DNA of 17,266 nt from RGIG1959 sp964564305 (GCA_964564305.1 CAZMAM010000033.1:1-17266), one strand, 5' to 3'; positions 6,091 to 14,328 are shown, counted from the first letter of the stretch. Notes: generated by a model from the letters alone, not told the origin. Made by a program: numbers and translations.

Positions 6091-8550
6091 TCATATGACG
6101 TCGGAAGGATTGATATCCACCGAAACCGTAACTCTTCTGGAAATCGGTTCGCGGTAATAAGCGCAAATTGCTCTGTCAATCATTTGGCGCAGCAAGGCGT
6201 TGTTTAATGTCTTCATAATCAGTTTGAATCGGTATTTCCCCGCCATACGGGAGATGACGGCAGGGGTGGGGCTGAGCACAATCATTTTAATCTCCCGGTA
6301 ATCGCCCTTGGAAAGCGTTGTCAGCAAACTTAAAAATAAAGTCGCCGCCGCTTTAACCTCGTTTTCCAGCAATCCGGAAAAAGCAAACATCACCAAATCG
6401 GTATACGGCGGATAACTCATCGTTTTGCGCAGGGGTATCTCGGAAGCGTAAAATCCCTCATAATCCTGTCTGGCCGCCTGCAAAATCACTTCGTGATTCG
6501 GGTTGAAGGTTTGAATAACCGCCAAGCCCTCTTCTTCTCTTCTGCCCGCACGGCCGATCACCTGAGTAAGCAACGAAAATGTCGTTTCATACGAGCGGTA
6601 ATCATCCCCGAAAAGAGATAAATCGGCCGAAAGCACACCGACCAGAGAAACATTCGGAAAATCCAGCCCTTTGGCAACCATTTGGGTACCGACCATCAGT
6701 TGATATTCGCCTTCGGCAAAAGCCTGAAAGCGCTTTTCATACGCCAAACGCGAGGCGGCGGTATCCGCATCCATGCGCAAAACGGAAATATCGGGGAACC
6801 GTTTTTGCAAAACCTCTTCGACTTTTTGCGTTCCGACTCCGCTGAAACGAAGCGTTTCTCCGCCGCAAACCGGGCATTCCCGTATCACCGGGCTGACAAA
6901 CCCGCAATAATGGCACATCAGACTGTCGTTCGCGGCATGATACGTTAAAGAAATACTGCACTGCGGGCAGGTGATGACCTGTCCGCACCGGCGGCACGAA
7001 ATAAAGGTGTGATATCCGCGCCGGTTGTACAGCAAAATGGCCTGCCTGCCGCGGGAAAAGCAATCGGAAAGCGCCTGTGCCATCGGCTCGGATAAAATCC
7101 CGTCGGGGGGCGGATTGGCCCGCATATCCACAATCTGAACCTTGGGCAGACGGGAACCCCCGAATCTCGCGGGCAGACGAAACAAATGATACCGCCCAGA
7201 CAGCGCATAATGAAAAGATTCCACCGAGGGAGTGGCGGAACTCAGCAGCATCAGCGCATGATGCTGAGCGCACCGGTAACGCACAATATCGCGGGTATGG
7301 TAACGGGGAGAACTGTCGGATTTATAAGTATGTTCCTGCTCTTCATCCATCACAATGAGCCCGATATGATCCAACGGGGCAAAAACGGCACTGCGGGTAC
7401 CCAGCACAATATCCGCGTCTCCCCGGCGCACCCGTTTCCATTCATCCATTCTCTCGCCGATAGAAAGACCGCTGTGCAGCAAAGCCACTCGTTGACCAAA
7501 TCTGCCCCAGAATAATTTCATTAGCTGCGGCGTCAGAGAAATCTCGGGCACCAAGACCATCGCCTGCCGGCCGCAAGACAAGACATGATCGATAAGATGC
7601 ATATAAACCTGCGTTTTCCCGCTGCCCGTGACGCCGAACAGAAGCGCCGCCTGCGGTTGTCCGCTATCGCACAGCGCGGCAAGTCCTTCATACACTTCCT
7701 GCTGCCGCTTGTTGAGTTTGGCTTGCGGAACAACGGGAATATTCTCCTCGGCGGGCGAACGCAGACGCTCCGCCTCATACAGGCGCACAAAACCTTTTTT
7801 TTGCAACGAAGTAATCACGGCGGGTGTCACCGAGGCAAAATAACACAGTTCCTTTACAGAGGCCGAATCGGCGTCTTTCAGCAAATTCAGCACCCGGTCC
7901 TGCTTTTCGGTGACGCCCCGTGCCTGAACGGTTTCCCGCAATTCGGCTCCGGTGATTTCCAGCCTTGCCATGCGCACGGTCGCATCGCCGCGCACACGCA
8001 CCGCGGACTCGGTCTTTTCCACAAGGCCCGCCTGTACCAGTTCTTCGGCAATCGGCGCCGGATCACATTCGGTGTCGGAACATTGCAGCTGGCGGGCGGT
8101 TAATCCATCCGGCGCATGGCTTAACTGAAAAATTATCTCCCTTTGTTCCGGTAAAAAGTGATCCCACTGTTCCCGATCGTTTGGGGCAATTAGCCGATAG
8201 CGCGGCTGAATTCTTAAATAAAGCCCCGGCGGAAGCATGGCGTATGCCGCCTCAAACAGTGAACAGAAAGTGCGCTCTTTCATCCACGCGGCCAGTCTGA
8301 GCTGCTCGTCGGTAAAGAGCGGCGTTGTATCCAATACATCAAAAACCGGTTTTAGTTTCCTAAAATCGGTTTTGGCATCACGCTCTATGACAATTCCCTG
8401 GCAGCGGCGGTTTCCCCCGCCGAACGGCACCAAAACCCGGCATCCGCGTTGCACGGTGCTCAGATGTTCCGGAAGAAAATAACGGTATAATTTATCGAAA
8501 TGATAAGCGACCTTTTCTACCGCAACTTTTACGACCATAGGAGCCAGCAT
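6091..8550 (-). CDS. priA: Primosomal protein N' (replication-restart 3'-5' helicase PriA)
   Basis: Reloads the replicative helicase at stalled forks. From the upstream GTG numbering: N-terminal fork-binding domain with YHFDKLYRYFLPE (about 17-29), winged-helix region to about 260, helicase lobe 1 with Walker A GVTGSGKT (307-314) and Walker B DEEQEH (403-408), then a zinc module with eight Cys (520, 523, 529, 532, 547, 550, 560, 563), and lobe 2 with QVIGRAGR. At about 819 residues it is somewhat long for the family, the extra lying mostly before Walker A. The rpoZ stop overlaps the start (TGATG at 8548-8552). The start could be GTG 8553, ATG 8550 or ATG 8538; none has a strong ribosome binding site, so coupling to rpoZ is likely. 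Confidence 0.96.
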   Translation of the reverse strand: MLAPMVVKVAVEKVAYHFDKLYRYFLPEHLSTVQRGCRVLVPFGGGNRRCQGIVIERDAKTDFRKLKPVFDVLDTTPLFTDEQLRLAAWMKERTFCSLFEAAYAMLPPGLYLRIQPRYRLIAPNDREQWDHFLPEQREIIFQLSHAPDGLTARQLQCSDTECDPAPIAEELVQAGLVEKTESAVRVRGDATVRMARLEITGAELRETVQARGVTEKQDRVLNLLKDADSASVKELCYFASVTPAVITSLQKKGFVRLYEAERLRSPAEENIPVVPQAKLNKRQQEVYEGLAALCDSGQPQAALLFGVTGSGKTQVYMHLIDHVLSCGRQAMVLVPEISLTPQLMKLFWGRFGQRVALLHSGLSIGERMDEWKRVRRGDADIVLGTRSAVFAPLDHIGLIVMDEEQEHTYKSDSSPRYHTRDIVRYRCAQHHALMLLSSATPSVESFHYALSGRYHLFRLPARFGGSRLPKVQIVDMRANPPPDGILSEPMAQALSDCFSRGRQAILLYNRRGYHTFISCRRCGQVITCPQCSISLTYHAANDSLMCHYCGFVSPVIRECPVCGGETLRFSGVGTQKVEEVLQKRFPDISVLRMDADTAASRLAYEKRFQAFAEGEYQLMVGTQMVAKGLDFPNVSLVGVLSADLSLFGDDYRSYETTFSLLTQVIGRAGRREEEGLAVIQTFNPNHEVILQAARQDYEGFYASEIPLRKTMSYPPYTDLVMFAFSGLLENEVKAAATLFLSLLTTLSKGDYREIKMIVLSPTPAVISRMAGKYRFKLIMKTLNNALLRQMIDRAICAYYREPISRRVTVSVDINPSDVI

Positions 8551-8789
8551 CACTTTTGCGCCGGTCCGTTTGATTCGTCGTCTTCACCTTCGGAAGAAGA
8601 ACGCGCAAAAATCTTATAATCTCCGCCCCTGAAATCTTCAATCGCCATACTCACCGGCTTATCCAGCAAAATTTGGTTATTGTCCTTTGCCTTGTCCACA
8701 ATCTCCCGGGCGCGCTTGGCCACCCCAATCACCATGGCATACCGGCTGTGATTACCTTTAAGCTGCTCAATATCACTGGGTTTCAGCAT
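8550..8789 (-). CDS. rpoZ: RNA polymerase omega subunit
   Basis: A 79-residue protein, MLKPSDIEQLKGNHSRYAMV, then GVAKRAREI and DKPVSMAIEDFRGGDYKI: the conserved omega core that chaperones the beta' subunit and helps RNA polymerase assembly. The last 15 or so residues are acidic and low in complexity. Its ATG lies inside the end of gmk (7-nt overlap), with AGGGGG ten bases upstream. The gmk-rpoZ pairing is standard in Firmicutes. No coaBC gene follows before priA, unlike in Bacillus. Confidence 0.95.
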   Translation of the reverse strand: MLKPSDIEQLKGNHSRYAMVIGVAKRAREIVDKAKDNNQILLDKPVSMAIEDFRGGDYKIFARSSSEGEDDESNGPAQK

Positions 8790-9394
8790 TGTTCCATAAC
8801 CCCCCTGACGGTGTCTTCCATGCGGAAATAACGCATTTTTTCTGCCTCGATAATATGGCTGATGCGATTTGCCGCATCGGCTACGTTATCGTTGACCACA
8901 ACATAATCATAACAACAGGCGCGGGAAAATTCCCATTTGGCCGTTTGCATCCGAAGCGCAACGCTCTCATCCGTTTCCGTTCCCCGGCCTTCCAATCGCC
9001 TGCGCAACTCCTGCACAGATGGCACGGTAAGGAAAACTGAAACGGCATCGGGGCAGCGCTTTATCACATTTTCCGCACCCTGAACATCGATTTCAAGCAG
9101 CACATTTTTGCCTTCCGAAAGCCATTCGCGAACTCTTTTCTCCGGCGTACCGTAAAGAGCGCCGCCGTATTCCGCCGATTCCAAAAACTCGCCCGATTCC
9201 CGCATACGCAAAAAGGCATCGCGATCGGTGAAAAAATAATGCACTCCGTCAATTTCTCCGTCGCGCGGCGCACGGGTGGTCACGGAGACCGAAAGCACGG
9301 TATCTTCTCTTTGCCGCAGCAAGCGGTTCACCACGGTGCCTTTTCCGGATCCGGACGGCCCGGACAGAATAATCAGCATACCCTTACCCGCCAT
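8783..9394 (-). CDS. gmk: Guanylate kinase
   Basis: Phosphorylates GMP to GDP with ATP. The P-loop GPSGSGKGT (about 12-20) is followed by SVSVTTRAPRDGEIDGVHYFF (GMP binding), FLESAEYGGALYGTP and VLLEIDVQGAENV. Length (203) is normal. The start overlaps the end of remA by 11 nt. AAAGGG at good spacing supports ATG 9394; the ATG at codon 6 has its purine run too close. Confidence 0.97.
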   Translation of the reverse strand: MAGKGMLIILSGPSGSGKGTVVNRLLRQREDTVLSVSVTTRAPRDGEIDGVHYFFTDRDAFLRMRESGEFLESAEYGGALYGTPEKRVREWLSEGKNVLLEIDVQGAENVIKRCPDAVSVFLTVPSVQELRRRLEGRGTETDESVALRMQTAKWEFSRACCYDYVVVNDNVADAANRISHIIEAEKMRYFRMEDTVRGVMEQC

Positions 9395-9653
9395 ACGGTT
9401 CGCCCTTTCCGGAAAACGCCGCCCCGGTTATCCGCCCGGCCACCGTTTCCGGCTGCATGGCGGACAGAATAACATGATCGCTATCCATAATTAAAACCGC
9501 GCGCGTGCGCCTGCCGTATGTCGCGTCAATGAGTTTTCCGGCGTCTCTGGCTTCCTGAACAATTCGTTTTATCGGCGCCGAATCCGGACTGACCATCGCC
9601 AATAAGCGATTTGCCGATATCATATTGCCGAATCCGATATTCAACAACTGCAT
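9384..9653 (-). CDS. remA: Extracellular matrix / biofilm regulator RemA (DUF370)
   Basis: An 89-residue protein with the family's strongly conserved core: LLNIGFGNMISANR, SPDSAPIKRIVQEARDAG, LIDATYGRRTRAVLIMDSDH and ILSAMQPETVAGR. In Bacillus, RemA is a DNA-binding protein that activates biofilm-matrix operons; whether it does so here is unknown. AGGGG lies eight bases before ATG 9653, and the gene starts 12 nt after yicC. The yicC-remA-gmk-rpoZ order is the classical Firmicutes arrangement. The last ten residues overlap the gmk start and look variable. Confidence 0.95.
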   Translation of the reverse strand: MQLLNIGFGNMISANRLLAMVSPDSAPIKRIVQEARDAGKLIDATYGRRTRAVLIMDSDHVILSAMQPETVAGRITGAAFSGKGEPYGG

Positions 9654-9665
9654 ACCTTTTGCCCC

Positions 9666-10553
9666 TCATTCGATATTCTGAACCTGTTCCCGAATCTTTT
9701 CGATTTCCGCCCTAACGTCCACTACTTTTCGGACAATATGAATATCCGACGCCTTTGAACCGATCGTATTCGCTTCGCGATTCATTTCCTGAACCAAAAA
9801 ATCCAGTTTTCGCCCCACAGCTTCCCGCTGCGGACTTTCCAGCATATGCCTGAGCTGATCCAAATGACTGCGCATTCGCACGGTTTCTTCCGCGACGGCA
9901 ATTTTATCGGCATACACCGCCGCTTCATTCAGCATAAGCCGTTCATCCACGGGAATGTCTTTGAGAATTTCCTGCATACGGGCTTTGACTTTATTCATGT
10001 GTTCCTGAACCGAAGCCGGAGAGCGCTCTTCTATATATGCAACCGCCTCGGTTATCGCGTCACAGCGGGACAGAATATCTTCCGCAAGCCTGGCGCCTTC
10101 GGCTTCCCGCATTTCGGCAAACCGATCCAATGCCTCCAAAACAACCGGCTCAATCGCCCGATAAAGGCTTTCTTCATCCTGTTCGGGCCGACACACGGTC
10201 AGAATATCCGGTATGCGGGCCATCATGGTGACCGATACGTCATCCGTCAGATGATAGGTATCCTGAAGTTCCTCAAACGCGCGCAAATACGCCTTGGCCA
10301 AAGAATGATTGACCGTAACCGAGCAATCGGAATCGCTTTCCGTTTCCACGGAAAGAAAAACATCCACCTTCCCACGGGAAACCACCTGCCCGATCAGACG
10401 GCGCAGCCGCTCATCCAAAAACATATAACCGCGCGGTAATCGGGATGAATATTCAAAAAAGCGGTGATTCACCGATTTAATCTCAAAGACGGTCTTCAGC
10501 CCTTTTTCATGGCGCTGCGCCCTGCCGAATCCGGTCATACTGCGAATCATCAT
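9666..10553 (-). CDS. yicC: YicC/YloC-family endoribonuclease
   Basis: Starts IRSMTGFGRA, continues FEIKSVNHRFFEYSSRLPR, and ends with the conserved EMNREANTIGSKASDIHIV and VDVRAEIEKIREQVQNIE. Both the N-terminal and the C-terminal (DUF1732) conserved blocks are intact. Members form oligomers and cleave RNA; the target here is unknown. Length (295) is typical. GAGGGG precedes two adjacent ATGs (10553 and 10550); the second has the better spacing. It opens the housekeeping operon. The 54-nt gap after the OadA-like gene has no clear promoter, so it may be co-transcribed from 13870. Confidence 0.93.
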   Translation of the reverse strand: MMIRSMTGFGRAQRHEKGLKTVFEIKSVNHRFFEYSSRLPRGYMFLDERLRRLIGQVVSRGKVDVFLSVETESDSDCSVTVNHSLAKAYLRAFEELQDTYHLTDDVSVTMMARIPDILTVCRPEQDEESLYRAIEPVVLEALDRFAEMREAEGARLAEDILSRCDAITEAVAYIEERSPASVQEHMNKVKARMQEILKDIPVDERLMLNEAAVYADKIAVAEETVRMRSHLDQLRHMLESPQREAVGRKLDFLVQEMNREANTIGSKASDIHIVRKVVDVRAEIEKIREQVQNIE

Positions 10554-10607
10554 TCATCCCCTCAAATCTAACGGGAATAAGACAGCGGAAAGACAAAACT
10601 TAGGCAT

Positions 10608-12008
10608 TTATACCGGATGAACCCGTTGCTCGGCATGATAGTGATCGCCGTCGATTCCGTACTTGCGATTACGCCGTTTTTCAAAAAACTTCAGCGCAAC
10701 GGAACCGAATTGCGCATATGTCAGCACGTCTTCTTCCTGCTCGTACCACTCGGACATTTCGCCGCGCAGCTTTTCCAGCTCCGGCTTCAGCAAATCGGCA
10801 GGGCGGCAGGTAATGGGCTGCTCATCCCCGATGATTTGCCGGACAAACGCCGGATCCACCGGTACGGGCGTGCGGCCGTATTCGCCTTTAATTAACCCGC
10901 GAAATTCTTTGGTAACCATTTTATACCGCTCGCCGTTAATGACATTCAACACGGCTTGAGTACCGACAATTTGTGAGGACGGCGTAACCAAAGGCGGATA
11001 TCCCGCGTCTTTGCGCACCCTCGGTACTTCCTGCAAAACCGCCTCTAACTGATCCTCTTTTCCCTGCTGCTTCAGCTGACTGACCAAATTGGAAAGCATT
11101 CCGCCCGGAACCTGATAAATCAACGCATTGGCGTCCACTTCGAGCATTTTGGGATTGAGCAATCCGTTTTCCAAATATTTATGCCGAAGCGTCTGGAAAT
11201 ATTTGGCAATTTCCGTGAGTTTCACCAGATCCAACCCGGTGTCGTACGGAGTATTTTGCAACGCCGCGACCATAGATTCGGTGGCAGGGTGTGAAGTCCC
11301 AAGCGCCAGCGGAGAAAGCGCGGTATCCACGACATCTGCCCCGGCCTCAATCGCTTTCAAAAGCACCATGTCGGCAATACCGGCAGTAAAATGAGAATGC
11401 ACCTGAACGGGAATACGCACCGTTTCTTTGATTGCCTTCACCAGCTCGTAAGTGGTTTGCGGCAGCAGAAGCCCCGCCATATCTTTGATACAGACGGAAT
11501 CCGCCCCCGCTTCTTCCAATTCGCGGCAGTAACGGACAAAATATTCGGTGGTGTGCACCGGACTCGTGGTATACGAGACGGCCACCTGAACATGCGCGCC
11601 CTTTTCTTTTTTGGCGGCGTTAATCGAAGTCTGTAAATTGCGTATATCGTTTAAGGCGTCAAAAATACGGATCACATCAATGCCGTTGGCCACGGATTTC
11701 TGGACGAAATATTCCACCACATCATCCGCGTAATGCCGGTACCCGAGCATATTCTGCCCGCGAAAAAGCATTTGCAGCGGGGTATGCGGCATATGTTTTT
11801 TTAAAATCCGCAAGCGTTCCCACGGATCTTCATCCAAAAACCTCAGACACGCATCAAATGTGGCGCCGCCCCAGCATTCCACAGAATGAAACCCGACCGA
11901 ATCGAGCATTTCTAAGGCGGGCAGCATTTCTTCCGTTGTCATACGCGTCGCAATCAGAGACTGATGAGCATCCCGCAAAACGGTTTCGGTAATTCCGACT
12001 TTTGCCAC
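10608..12008 (-). CDS. oadA: Carboxyltransferase subunit: OadA / transcarboxylase 5S-like
   Basis: A DRE-TIM metallolyase-type barrel that moves carboxyl groups between carboxybiotin and pyruvate/oxaloacetate. Seen: LRDAHQSLIATRM (metal ligand Asp13), FRGQNMLGYRHY, SVCIKDMAG with Lys175 (the carboxylated Lys of the family) and VHSHFTAG (metal ligands His204 and His206). A C-terminal conserved domain runs to residue 466. The biotin domain fused in many OadA proteins (about 590 residues) is absent; it is encoded just upstream as a separate gene. The start is GTG 12008, with AGGA nine bases before. Either the alpha subunit of oxaloacetate decarboxylase or the 5S subunit of a methylmalonyl-CoA:pyruvate transcarboxylase would fit. 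Confidence 0.9.
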   Translation of the reverse strand: MAKVGITETVLRDAHQSLIATRMTTEEMLPALEMLDSVGFHSVECWGGATFDACLRFLDEDPWERLRILKKHMPHTPLQMLFRGQNMLGYRHYADDVVEYFVQKSVANGIDVIRIFDALNDIRNLQTSINAAKKEKGAHVQVAVSYTTSPVHTTEYFVRYCRELEEAGADSVCIKDMAGLLLPQTTYELVKAIKETVRIPVQVHSHFTAGIADMVLLKAIEAGADVVDTALSPLALGTSHPATESMVAALQNTPYDTGLDLVKLTEIAKYFQTLRHKYLENGLLNPKMLEVDANALIYQVPGGMLSNLVSQLKQQGKEDQLEAVLQEVPRVRKDAGYPPLVTPSSQIVGTQAVLNVINGERYKMVTKEFRGLIKGEYGRTPVPVDPAFVRQIIGDEQPITCRPADLLKPELEKLRGEMSEWYEQEEDVLTYAQFGSVALKFFEKRRNRKYGIDGDHYHAEQRVHPV

Positions 12009-12064
12009 CGAAAATCATCCTTTCCTTTTTCGTGCAACCGCAACGTGACAGAAACCGAAAACGC

Positions 12065-12421
12065 TTACTGAAGTGATACCAGCGGCGTTCCGGATTCCAC
12101 ACTGTCCCCTTTGCGCACATGCACCGCGGTAACCGTCCCGTCATTCGGCGCCTTAATTTCGTTTTCCATTTTCATGGCTTCCAGAACCACCAGCACATCG
12201 CCGACTTTGACGCGATCCCCCGCGGTCACCGCTACCGATACGATCGTGCCGGGCATAGGAGATTCAATCGCCGTTCCGGCGGCAACAGACGGGCCGGAAG
12301 AACTCGGCTGACTGACGGGAGCGGCAGGTACCGAAACCTCCGCGCCGGCGGCATCCGCATCCGCTTCTTCCACCTGAACATCATAGACATTTCCATTTAC
12401 GGTAATGTGAAACCGTTTCAT
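12065..12421 (-). CDS. Biotin carboxyl carrier protein (1.3S / GcdC type)
   Basis: A 118-residue protein. The N-terminal MKRFHITVNGNVYDVQVEE is typical of decarboxylase biotin subunits. An Ala/Pro/Ser linker follows (about 22-50), then a biotinyl domain with PMPGTI and EAMKMENEI, in which Lys84 is the biotin attachment site. It shuttles CO2 between the carboxyltransferase encoded upstream and the OadA-like subunit downstream. ATG 12421 is supported by AAGGAGG nine bases upstream. In-frame extensions to 12427 or 12469 are less likely: one is too close to the site and the other has no site. Confidence 0.93.
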   Translation of the reverse strand: MKRFHITVNGNVYDVQVEEADADAAGAEVSVPAAPVSQPSSSGPSVAAGTAIESPMPGTIVSVAVTAGDRVKVGDVLVVLEAMKMENEIKAPNDGTVTAVHVRKGDSVESGTPLVSLQ

Positions 12422-12510
12422 ACACATTTGCCTCCTTACCAACTGATAACAACCAACTGATAACAACAAAATCTGCCTAAAAAGATATGTGAAGAATCAC
12501 GAAAATCAGA

Positions 12511-13824
12511 TTACAACTGAATATTGGCGTGTTTTTTCGGAAGCTTGGTCACCCGTTTGCCGGCGAGCATCTCCAGCAGCGTGCAAAGCTTTTCTTTTGT
12601 CCGATCCGGAGTCACCACATCGGTGATCAGCCCGTTTCCGGCCGCAACAAACGGATTATACATTGTCTTCGCATATTCTTCTACCAGTTTAGGGCGCTCA
12701 CGCTGCGGATCTTTCATGGCCGACAGACGTTCGGCCCAATCTAAGCATACCGCAGCCTTTGGCGCCAAAGGTCCGATGGATGCTTCGGGCCAAGCCAAAA
12801 CCGCATCGGCGCCGGCATGAATACCCGCCACGGCGATATATACGGAACCGTATGCCCTGCCGCCTATCACGGTAATTTTGGCGGAAGTCGCCTCGGAATA
12901 ACTCTGGGAAATTTTGGCCGCTCCATGAACATCCGCAAAACCGGCTGCATCGACAAAGGTAATGATCGGCAAGGAGAAACTGTCACAAAGCCGAACAAAC
13001 CGCGCCGCAGCGGCGCAGCCTTCTCCGGGAAGCTGTTCTCCCTGCAATGAAACCAATCCGCACGAAACGCCTCCGACCCGGCCAAAAGCGGTGCAAATGC
13101 CTCCGCCATCGTACAGAGAAATACCAGTTCCCAGATCGCAATATGCCTCGACGGCGCCGTGTACGTCAGCGCAATCGGCAACCGATTCATCTCTTTCCCA
13201 AAGAGCCGGCAGTTCAAGATTATTGGCCGGAAGAGCGTTAAGCAGCTTTCGGACAATGGACATTGCCTCATTGGCAGACGAAGTACAAATATCCGCACGA
13301 ATTTGTTCATCGCCGACATTCAAACGGTAATCGCAGCCCTCAACCGCAATCACCACATCCGCCGCTTGCGCCATCAGCGCGGAGGATCCGACACAGCCGC
13401 CCAAAATGACCGCAATTTGCGGAACCACGCCGGAAAGCGCATTCGCGGCAGATAAGATATCCGCCACAGCGTCCATGGCATCGATACCCTCTTGCAATTT
13501 GGCGCCGTCACTGTCGTACACAGCCACAATCGGCGCGCCGTTTTGCGCCGCAAGAGAATAAATTTTCCGAATTTTTGCCGCCTGCGAACGCCCAACAGCG
13601 CCAAAACATCTTTCGTGATCCTGCGCAAAAAGATACACCGCTTCGCTGTCCACGGCGCCGTATCCGGCGATAACCTGTGCCGGCTCCGCCCCGTCTTTCA
13701 TCAAGCGGTCGATTTCCAGAAAACTCCCGGGATCGCAAAATCCCGTCAGCAAATCTCTCGCTGCGGATTTTTCATCACTGGACAGAACATTTGCCGTTTT
13801 TTTTGCGGAATTTTGGATATCCAT
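12511..13824 (-). CDS. Short divergent acyl-CoA-type carboxyltransferase (12S/MmdA-like)
   Basis: A 437-residue member of the carboxyltransferase (crotonase-fold) family found in propionyl-CoA carboxylase beta, MmdA and transcarboxylase 12S. The N-half has GSFLEIDRLM, YDSDGAKLQEGIDAM and the oxyanion-hole region GGCVGSSALMAQAADVVI. The C-half has VDAAGF, SEATSAKITVIGGRAYGSVY, ADAVLAWPEASIGPLAP and the end segment YNPFVAAGNGLITDVVTPDRTK. It is shorter than the usual 500 or so residues: the N-terminal RERI region is reduced, and the loop that normally reads PGxxQExxGIIRHGAK is much compressed (GFADVHGAAKIS). It should move CO2 between an acyl-CoA and the biotin carrier; the acyl group cannot be told. 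GGAGG sits eight bases before ATG 13824. Confidence 0.85.
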   Translation of the reverse strand: MDIQNSAKKTANVLSSDEKSAARDLLTGFCDPGSFLEIDRLMKDGAEPAQVIAGYGAVDSEAVYLFAQDHERCFGAVGRSQAAKIRKIYSLAAQNGAPIVAVYDSDGAKLQEGIDAMDAVADILSAANALSGVVPQIAVILGGCVGSSALMAQAADVVIAVEGCDYRLNVGDEQIRADICTSSANEAMSIVRKLLNALPANNLELPALWERDESVADCADVHGAVEAYCDLGTGISLYDGGGICTAFGRVGGVSCGLVSLQGEQLPGEGCAAAARFVRLCDSFSLPIITFVDAAGFADVHGAAKISQSYSEATSAKITVIGGRAYGSVYIAVAGIHAGADAVLAWPEASIGPLAPKAAVCLDWAERLSAMKDPQRERPKLVEEYAKTMYNPFVAAGNGLITDVVTPDRTKEKLCTLLEMLAGKRVTKLPKKHANIQL

Positions 13825-13869
13825 TTGAACAACCTCCAATTTCCCGAACACGCCGAATATATCAAGAAT

Positions 13870-13898
13870 ATTATACCAAAAGTTCCCCGATTTGACAA
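13870..13898 (-). promoter_or_regulatory. Promoter of the carboxyltransferase/biotin/OadA operon
   Basis: On the minus strand TTGTCA (13898-13893), a 17-base spacer and a perfect TATAAT (13875-13870), 46 nt before the ATG at 13824. It rules out the longer reading of that gene, which would start inside the promoter. It may also feed the yicC operon, because no other clear promoter lies between. Confidence 0.75.
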
Positions 13899-13911
13899 GG
13901 CCAATACGCAT

Positions 13912-13943
13912 AAAGATTTTGGCGCCGGTGAGCCAAAATCTTT
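13912..13943. terminator. Perfect 12-bp hairpin with a U-run on the plus side
   Basis: AAAGATTTTGGC (13912-13923) and GCCAAAATCTTT (13932-13943) pair perfectly around an 8-base loop. On the plus strand the stem ends in five T; on the minus strand it is followed only by ATGCG. It sits immediately upstream of the -35 of the operon promoter. Best read as a bidirectional or plus-direction terminator that insulates the promoter, although no plus-strand gene is seen. Confidence 0.55.
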
Positions 13944-14047
13944 TTCGTCAAATAATCTAAATTTACATTTATTCCAGATGATATCTTTGCAAATTATGCC
14001 AAATGTGGTGCATGATGCCCATACTGTCTTCTCGATTAATTCCCGCC

Positions 14048-14097
14048 TTTGACAGAAAAAAACGGAACTGCCTTTGACAGAAAAAAACCGGAACTGC
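14048..14097. repeat. Tandem duplication of a terminator tail
   Basis: TTTGACAG-A7-CGGAACTGC (14048-14071) is followed after one base by TTTGACAG-A7-CCGGAACTGC (14073-14097). The copies differ by one C. The second copy forms the U-run and 3' arm of the tRNA operon terminator; the first gives a second U-run beyond it. The rest of 13944-14047 shows no gene or clear signal. Confidence 0.8.
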
Positions 14098-14112
14098 TTG
14101 GCAGAACCGGTT
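14081..14112 (-). terminator. Rho-independent terminator of the tRNA operon
   Basis: The minus-strand RNA reads AACCGG-TT-CTGC-CAA-GCAG-TT-CCGG followed by seven U. Two helices of 6 and 4 bp flank a small TT/TT internal loop. It lies about 60 nt after the CCA end of tRNA-Asn. Confidence 0.85.
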
Positions 14113-14170
14113 TTCCTGCGCCTTACGGCCTGTGAAGGCCTGCGACAAAAGGCTTTTGACCCGATCGTAA

Positions 14171-14246
14171 TGGCTCCCCGTGCTGGGCTCGAACCAGCGA
14201 CATCATGATTAACAGTCATGCGCTCTACCGACTGAGCTAACGAGGA
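14171..14246 (-). tRNA. tRNA-Asn (anticodon GTT)
   Basis: A full cloverleaf: acceptor TCCTCGT pairs with ACGGGGA, D-arm GCTCAGTCGGTAGAGC, anticodon stem-loop CATGA-CTGTTAA-TCATG with anticodon GTT, and T-arm CTGG-TTCGAGC-CCAG. CCA is encoded. It is the last gene of a three-tRNA operon. Confidence 0.96.
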
Positions 14247-14252
14247 ATATAC

Positions 14253-14328
14253 TGGTGACCCGTGCGAGATTCGAACTCGCGTTGCCGGCGTGAGAGGCCG
14301 GAGTCTTAGGCCACTTGACCAACGGGCC
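14253..14328 (-). tRNA. tRNA-Glu (anticodon CTC)
   Basis: Starts GGCCCGTTGGTCAAGTGG, typical of tRNA-Glu. The anticodon stem-loop is CCGGC-CTCTCAC-GCCGG with anticodon CTC; the T-arm is GCGAG-TTCGAAT-CTCGC. CCA is encoded. CTC reads only GAG, so a second tRNA-Glu (TTC) is expected elsewhere. Six nt separate it from tRNA-Asn. Confidence 0.96.
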
